The notes under the pieces are model-generated. The model was not told where the DNA came from and ran no database searches. It saw nothing but the letters and a program-made list of their open reading frames with translations. Positions 6,478 to 8,369 of a stretch of 8,369 nt of DNA are shown here, in pieces. Source of the stretch: Candidatus Melainabacteria bacterium (lineage in GTDB: Bacteria; Cyanobacteriota; Vampirovibrionia; LMEP-6097); contig JAPPOW010000092.1 in assembly GCA_028817775.1 (NCBI GenBank), positions 1 through 8,369 of the forward strand, in the 5' to 3' direction. Numbering within the stretch: position 1 is the first letter of the stretch; the number at the start of each line of letters is the position of its first letter. The translations under genes and the position numbers were made by a program.

Positions 6478-7614
6478 GTGATTACTAAGTCTGCAAATAT
6501 TCCCATCTTGGACCATCCTTATGACTCTATAACTTATAGAGCGATTGATTCTTCGGCAAAGGGTTTACTTGAAGAGCAAGTGCAAAGAATGAATGAACTT
6601 GGTTTTAGGCTTGAGCTTGCGCCAGAGATTGAAGCCACTACAGAGAATGCTAACGCTGAGGCTTTTGTAGACCATTTGAATGCTAAAAATCAAACTTCAT
6701 ATTTGCCTAGGTTTAAAGCTTTGTGGCAAGAAGCTGAACAAGAAATTGTATGCGGCATAATTGAATTAATTTTTGATAAAACTAATCCAATTGATTTTGT
6801 TAATGCAATTAGAGACTTTAAGCTCTACGCTAAAAAAATTGCCAGAGATTTTGGAACAAGTTTAAGTTTCTTTGATCATAATGATGCAGCTGTCTTTCCT
6901 TCGATGCATATCAATTTTAGTCTTTGGGAAGGAGATCAGAATTTGTTTGCTGAAGCTCCTGGCAAAAGCAAAAAGCAAAGTGCTGGACTGAGAAGGCTTG
7001 CTTGCTTTGTTATAAATCGTTTTATGAGGGATTTGGCTGAAGCTATTTTTCTTTTTAGTTCTGGTAGTTTGTCCTTAGACAGACTGATTCACAACGGTGG
7101 TTTTACGAAGTTCTTTTCTTGGCAAACAGTATCTCGAGATACCAAGTTAATTGCAGTGGCAAAAACAAGACCAAATTCTTTGTTGATTAGAGATGTAGAT
7201 GGTGAACCTCAATACGCTAGAGCAGAAATACGTTTCTCTGATGCTTCTGGGCTTGATAGCGTCAAAACTTTATTCATTGTTCGCTCAATCACAGATTCAC
7301 TAGATTATTTAATCAGAAAGTATGATGAGGAGCTTGAGCACCGTCAAGCTGGCGAGACTGTCTCTCAAGTTCTAGAAAGATGTATTGAGGCTGAAGCGGA
7401 AGATCCTGAGATCGTGGGAGCTGCTTCTACTGGTGATTATTATGATCATCAAAGAGAAGAGGATAGAATGGCTTACTTCTTTCTTGATGACAAAACTAGT
7501 AGTCCAGTAAGTGATAAGGCCAGCATGACTGTGCCAAGAAATACTTTCTCTAATTCAGACAGAATGAGAGAGATGCTTAGTGATGATTTACACGCTATGG
7601 TTTGTCCTAGTTAA
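6478..7614 (+). CDS. Divergent glutamine synthetase-superfamily protein lacking the N-terminal beta-grasp domain
   Basis: The 378-residue protein follows the glutamine synthetase catalytic-domain pattern at low identity. RMNELGFRLELAPEIEAT (37-54) matches the segment with the metal-binding Glu pair (E50, E52). AEQEI (86-90) matches GQxEI (E89). KLYAKKIARDFGTSLSFF (115-132) then PSMHINFSLWEGDQNLFAE (141-159) match the helix and the GSGxHxHxSLW...NLFA stretch, with H144 kept but the second His replaced by N146. NSLLIR (233-238) and RAEIRFSDAS (248-257) match NRSAxxR...RIExRxPDxS, keeping R238, E250 and R252. Missing are the ~100-residue N-terminal domain, the upstream catalytic Glu (Ala81 by my alignment) and the first Arg. 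The tail after ~310 is acidic and unlike glutamine synthetase. It may be a ligase with a changed substrate or an inactive relative. GTG is the first plausible in-frame start; Met38 is too late because it would cut into the conserved part. It is divergent from the chaperonin operon. Confidence 0.6.
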   Translation: MITKSANIPILDHPYDSITYRAIDSSAKGLLEEQVQRMNELGFRLELAPEIEATTENANAEAFVDHLNAKNQTSYLPRFKALWQEAEQEIVCGIIELIFDKTNPIDFVNAIRDFKLYAKKIARDFGTSLSFFDHNDAAVFPSMHINFSLWEGDQNLFAEAPGKSKKQSAGLRRLACFVINRFMRDLAEAIFLFSSGSLSLDRLIHNGGFTKFFSWQTVSRDTKLIAVAKTRPNSLLIRDVDGEPQYARAEIRFSDASGLDSVKTLFIVRSITDSLDYLIRKYDEELEHRQAGETVSQVLERCIEAEAEDPEIVGAASTGDYYDHQREEDRMAYFFLDDKTSSPVSDKASMTVPRNTFSNSDRMREMLSDDLHAMVCPS

Positions 7615-7618
7615 AGAC

Positions 7619-7636
7619 AGAGCTTGCTCTTCTTTC
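7619..7636 (+). terminator. Weak hairpin after the glutamine synthetase-like gene
   Basis: AGAGC-TT-GCTCT (or a four-pair stem with a CTTG loop) is followed by TCTTTC, 4 nt after the stop codon. The stem is short and the T-run interrupted, so it could only be a weak terminator. Confidence 0.25.
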
Positions 7637-7678
7637 AAAAAATTCCAAGATGCGATTTAACTCAGCTAAATTCCTTAG

Positions 7679-7713
7679 ACTAAGATCTAAGTCATGGTGT
7701 TCTAGATCTTAGT
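7679..7713. terminator. 11-bp hairpin between convergent genes
   Basis: ACTAAGATCTA (7679-7689) pairs perfectly with TAGATCTTAGT (7703-7713) around a 13-nt loop. The stop codon of the minus-strand small ORF lies at the inner edge of the right arm. On the plus strand a loose T-rich run (TTCATCTTGCTT) follows. It sits between the glutamine synthetase-like gene and the converging small ORF, so a two-way terminator is likely, though the U-tract is poor. Confidence 0.4.
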
Positions 7714-7965
7714 TTCATCTTGCTTGTCAAAATAGCTGACATGATTAAAGCTGATAGATTTAAGTTTTCTCTCAGTAGCTTGGGCGCCTGCTTCTGGAGC
7801 TGCAGAAGATAGATCAAATTCAACTCTAGGTTTGGTTTTTGGCTCACCGCTTTCAGTCAATACAGAGACATTACAATGAACAAGGTTTTGATCCTGACTA
7901 TCTAATTCTTGAGCCCAGCGGAGTCCTGCTATTCTTCTGTCTGCCGGTAGTTGCAGAGGAGACAT
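7702..7965 (-). CDS. Small hypothetical protein, unrecognised
   Basis: An 87-residue ORF on the minus strand ending in TAG. I recognise no family. Its composition (Ala, Glu, Gln, Asp rich; ordinary codons like the neighbouring genes) looks like real protein. The first half (PADRRIAGLRWAQELDSQDQ) appears helical; the middle (SGEPKTKPR...SSAAPEAGAQA) looks like a flexible linker. There is no signal peptide or membrane segment. The frame stays open for 25 codons upstream of the ATG to an in-frame TAA at about 8041, so either a non-ATG start or an upstream break is possible. No Shine-Dalgarno precedes the ATG, but a promoter-like pair sits 10 nt before it. It could be a short gene or the 3' remnant of a longer one damaged by the inverted repeat at 7971-8130. 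An overlapping plus-strand ORF looks less natural. Confidence 0.45.
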   Translation of the reverse strand: MSPLQLPADRRIAGLRWAQELDSQDQNLVHCNVSVLTESGEPKTKPRVEFDLSSAAPEAGAQATERKLKSISFNHVSYFDKQDETKI

Positions 7966-7970
7966 TAGTT

Positions 7971-8130
7971 GGTCTATTAGAAAAGTTTCTCCGAATATCA
8001 GACAAATTGCTTCCCATTCGGCGCAGCTGCTATCACAAAGTTATTGTTGTTTTGCTTTGCAAAACGAAAAGGCAACGTGAATCCGATATGAGAAGCAATT
8101 GTCTGAATTCTCCAAAACTTTTCTTAGACC
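7971..8130. repeat. Long imperfect inverted repeat (160 nt)
   Basis: The reverse complement of 7971-8013 lines up with 8092-8130 with a few gaps: both contain GAAGCAATT, GTCTGA, ATTC, AAACTTTTCT and TAGACC in order. Pairing continues inward: CAT-TCGG (8015-8021) with CCGA-t-ATG (8083-8090), TCAC (8033-8036) with GTGA (8077-8080), GTTG (8046-8049) with CAAC (8073-8076), and an apical hairpin GTTTTGC-TTT-GCAAAAC (8049-8065). The last two share base 8049, so they are alternatives at that base. No gene is credible across it. It may be a miniature transposable element, a decayed inverted duplication, or a structured RNA. Confidence 0.6.
7976..8005 (-). promoter_or_regulatory. Promoter-like boxes before the small minus-strand ORF
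   Basis: On the minus strand TTGTCT (8005-8000) and TCTAAT (7981-7976) are 18 nt apart, and the -10-like box ends 10 nt before the ATG at 7965. The geometry is the same as for the gene at 6478. It lies inside the left arm of the long inverted repeat, and the right arm carries a diverged copy pointing the other way. Weak evidence, by eye. Confidence 0.25.
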
Positions 8131-8166
8131 CCAGCAGATTCTCTTTTCGCGAGTCTCAAGAAGTGT

Positions 8167-8273
8167 GCACAAAACAATTTCTTGGACAAAACATTTGCAG
8201 GAAAATCAATACTAGCAAGATCAAAGATCTTGCCTATTTTCCGAAACCGTTTTTCCGAAAATTCGTTTTGTGC
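8167..8273. repeat. Second long imperfect hairpin (107 nt)
   Basis: The outer stem GCACAAAAC (8167-8175) pairs perfectly with GTTTTGTGC (8265-8273). Inward are AATTT-C with G-A-AAATT, GGA with TCC, AAAAC with GTTTT, GGAAAAT (8200-8206) with ATTTTCC (8236-8242), and a perfect apical stem GCAAGATC-AAA-GATCTTGC (8215-8233). This forms one long rod with small bulges. It also contains the direct repeats TTTTCCGAAA (8237-8246 and 8251-8260) and ACAAAACA-type copies at 8169 and 8186. No coding signal. Function unknown. Confidence 0.6.
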
Positions 8274-8275
8274 TA

Positions 8276-8302
8276 AGCTTCGGACTCCTCGCAGGATGAC
8301 CG
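8276..8302. repeat. Possible dispersed intergenic repeat fragment
   Basis: The stretch AAGCTTCGGACTCCTCGCAG followed by GATGACCG resembles the common bacterial intergenic repeats built around CTTCGGACT...CTCAGGATGAC. This is a resemblance from memory, not a match I could test. Nearby, ATCAAAGATCT occurs at both 8220-8230 and 8307-8317. The remaining bases to 8369 show only a small GATAA/TTATC hairpin (8321-8337) and no gene. Confidence 0.3.
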
Positions 8303-8369
8303 TAAAATCAAAGATCTAAAGATAAGCAAGAATTATCTATGGTAAAAAACTTTTGCAATTTTAACTGAA

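Noticed and set aside
7971..8273. Retron-type or CRISPR-type array
   Set aside because: There is no reverse transcriptase, no regularly spaced identical repeats and no cas-like gene in the window; only paired hairpins are seen.
7839..8276. Plus-strand ORF of 145 codons
   Set aside because: It runs through both long hairpins and opposes the more natural minus-strand ORF; its composition (many Cys, Lys, Arg, Phe) looks like translated repeat rather than protein.

Overview
This window looks like chromosomal DNA from an AT-rich, Gram-negative-type bacterium. Evidence for that: an AsmA-like envelope protein, bacterial biosynthesis and tRNA-maturation genes, tightly packed operon junctions, and few good Shine-Dalgarno sites. 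I cannot place the phylum from sequence alone. A deep-branching or uncultured lineage, for example one near Cyanobacteria, would fit, but that is a guess.

Layout. Bases 3-1397 (+) hold the 3' end of an AsmA-like gene whose start lies left of the window. It ends in a perfect 16-bp hairpin that abuts a 125-nt multi-hairpin element (1413-1537). That element runs into the 3' end of a converging gene and supplies its last codons and stop. Bases 1522-6402 (-) look like one operon, read right to left: an archaeal-type (thermosome-like, group II/III) chaperonin, leuC, aroA and a short cca-family gene. The junctions are a 14-nt gap, a TAATG overlap and an ATGA overlap. Across a 75-nt divergent intergenic region lies a + strand gene (6478-7614). 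I read it as a very divergent glutamine synthetase-superfamily protein without the usual N-terminal beta-grasp domain. Bases 7702-7965 (-) hold a small unrecognised ORF that converges on it, with a hairpin between the two. From 7966 to the end I see no credible gene. That stretch holds two long imperfect hairpins (7971-8130 and 8167-8273), short direct repeats, and a motif that looks like a dispersed intergenic repeat.

How the genes relate. LeuC (leucine synthesis), AroA (shikimate pathway) and the CCA-family enzyme (tRNA 3' end) are housekeeping enzymes of different pathways that share a transcript. The chaperonin at the head of the operon is the surprise. Bacteria normally fold proteins with GroEL and GroES; this protein carries thermosome signatures, including a built-in lid segment, and has no GroES gene beside it. 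The most interesting signals are this chaperonin and its altered nucleotide pocket, the neighbouring stripped-down glutamine synthetase relative, the cca gene cut short by a structured repeat, and the density of long hairpin elements. I found no CRISPR array, tRNA, rRNA or recognisable transposase.
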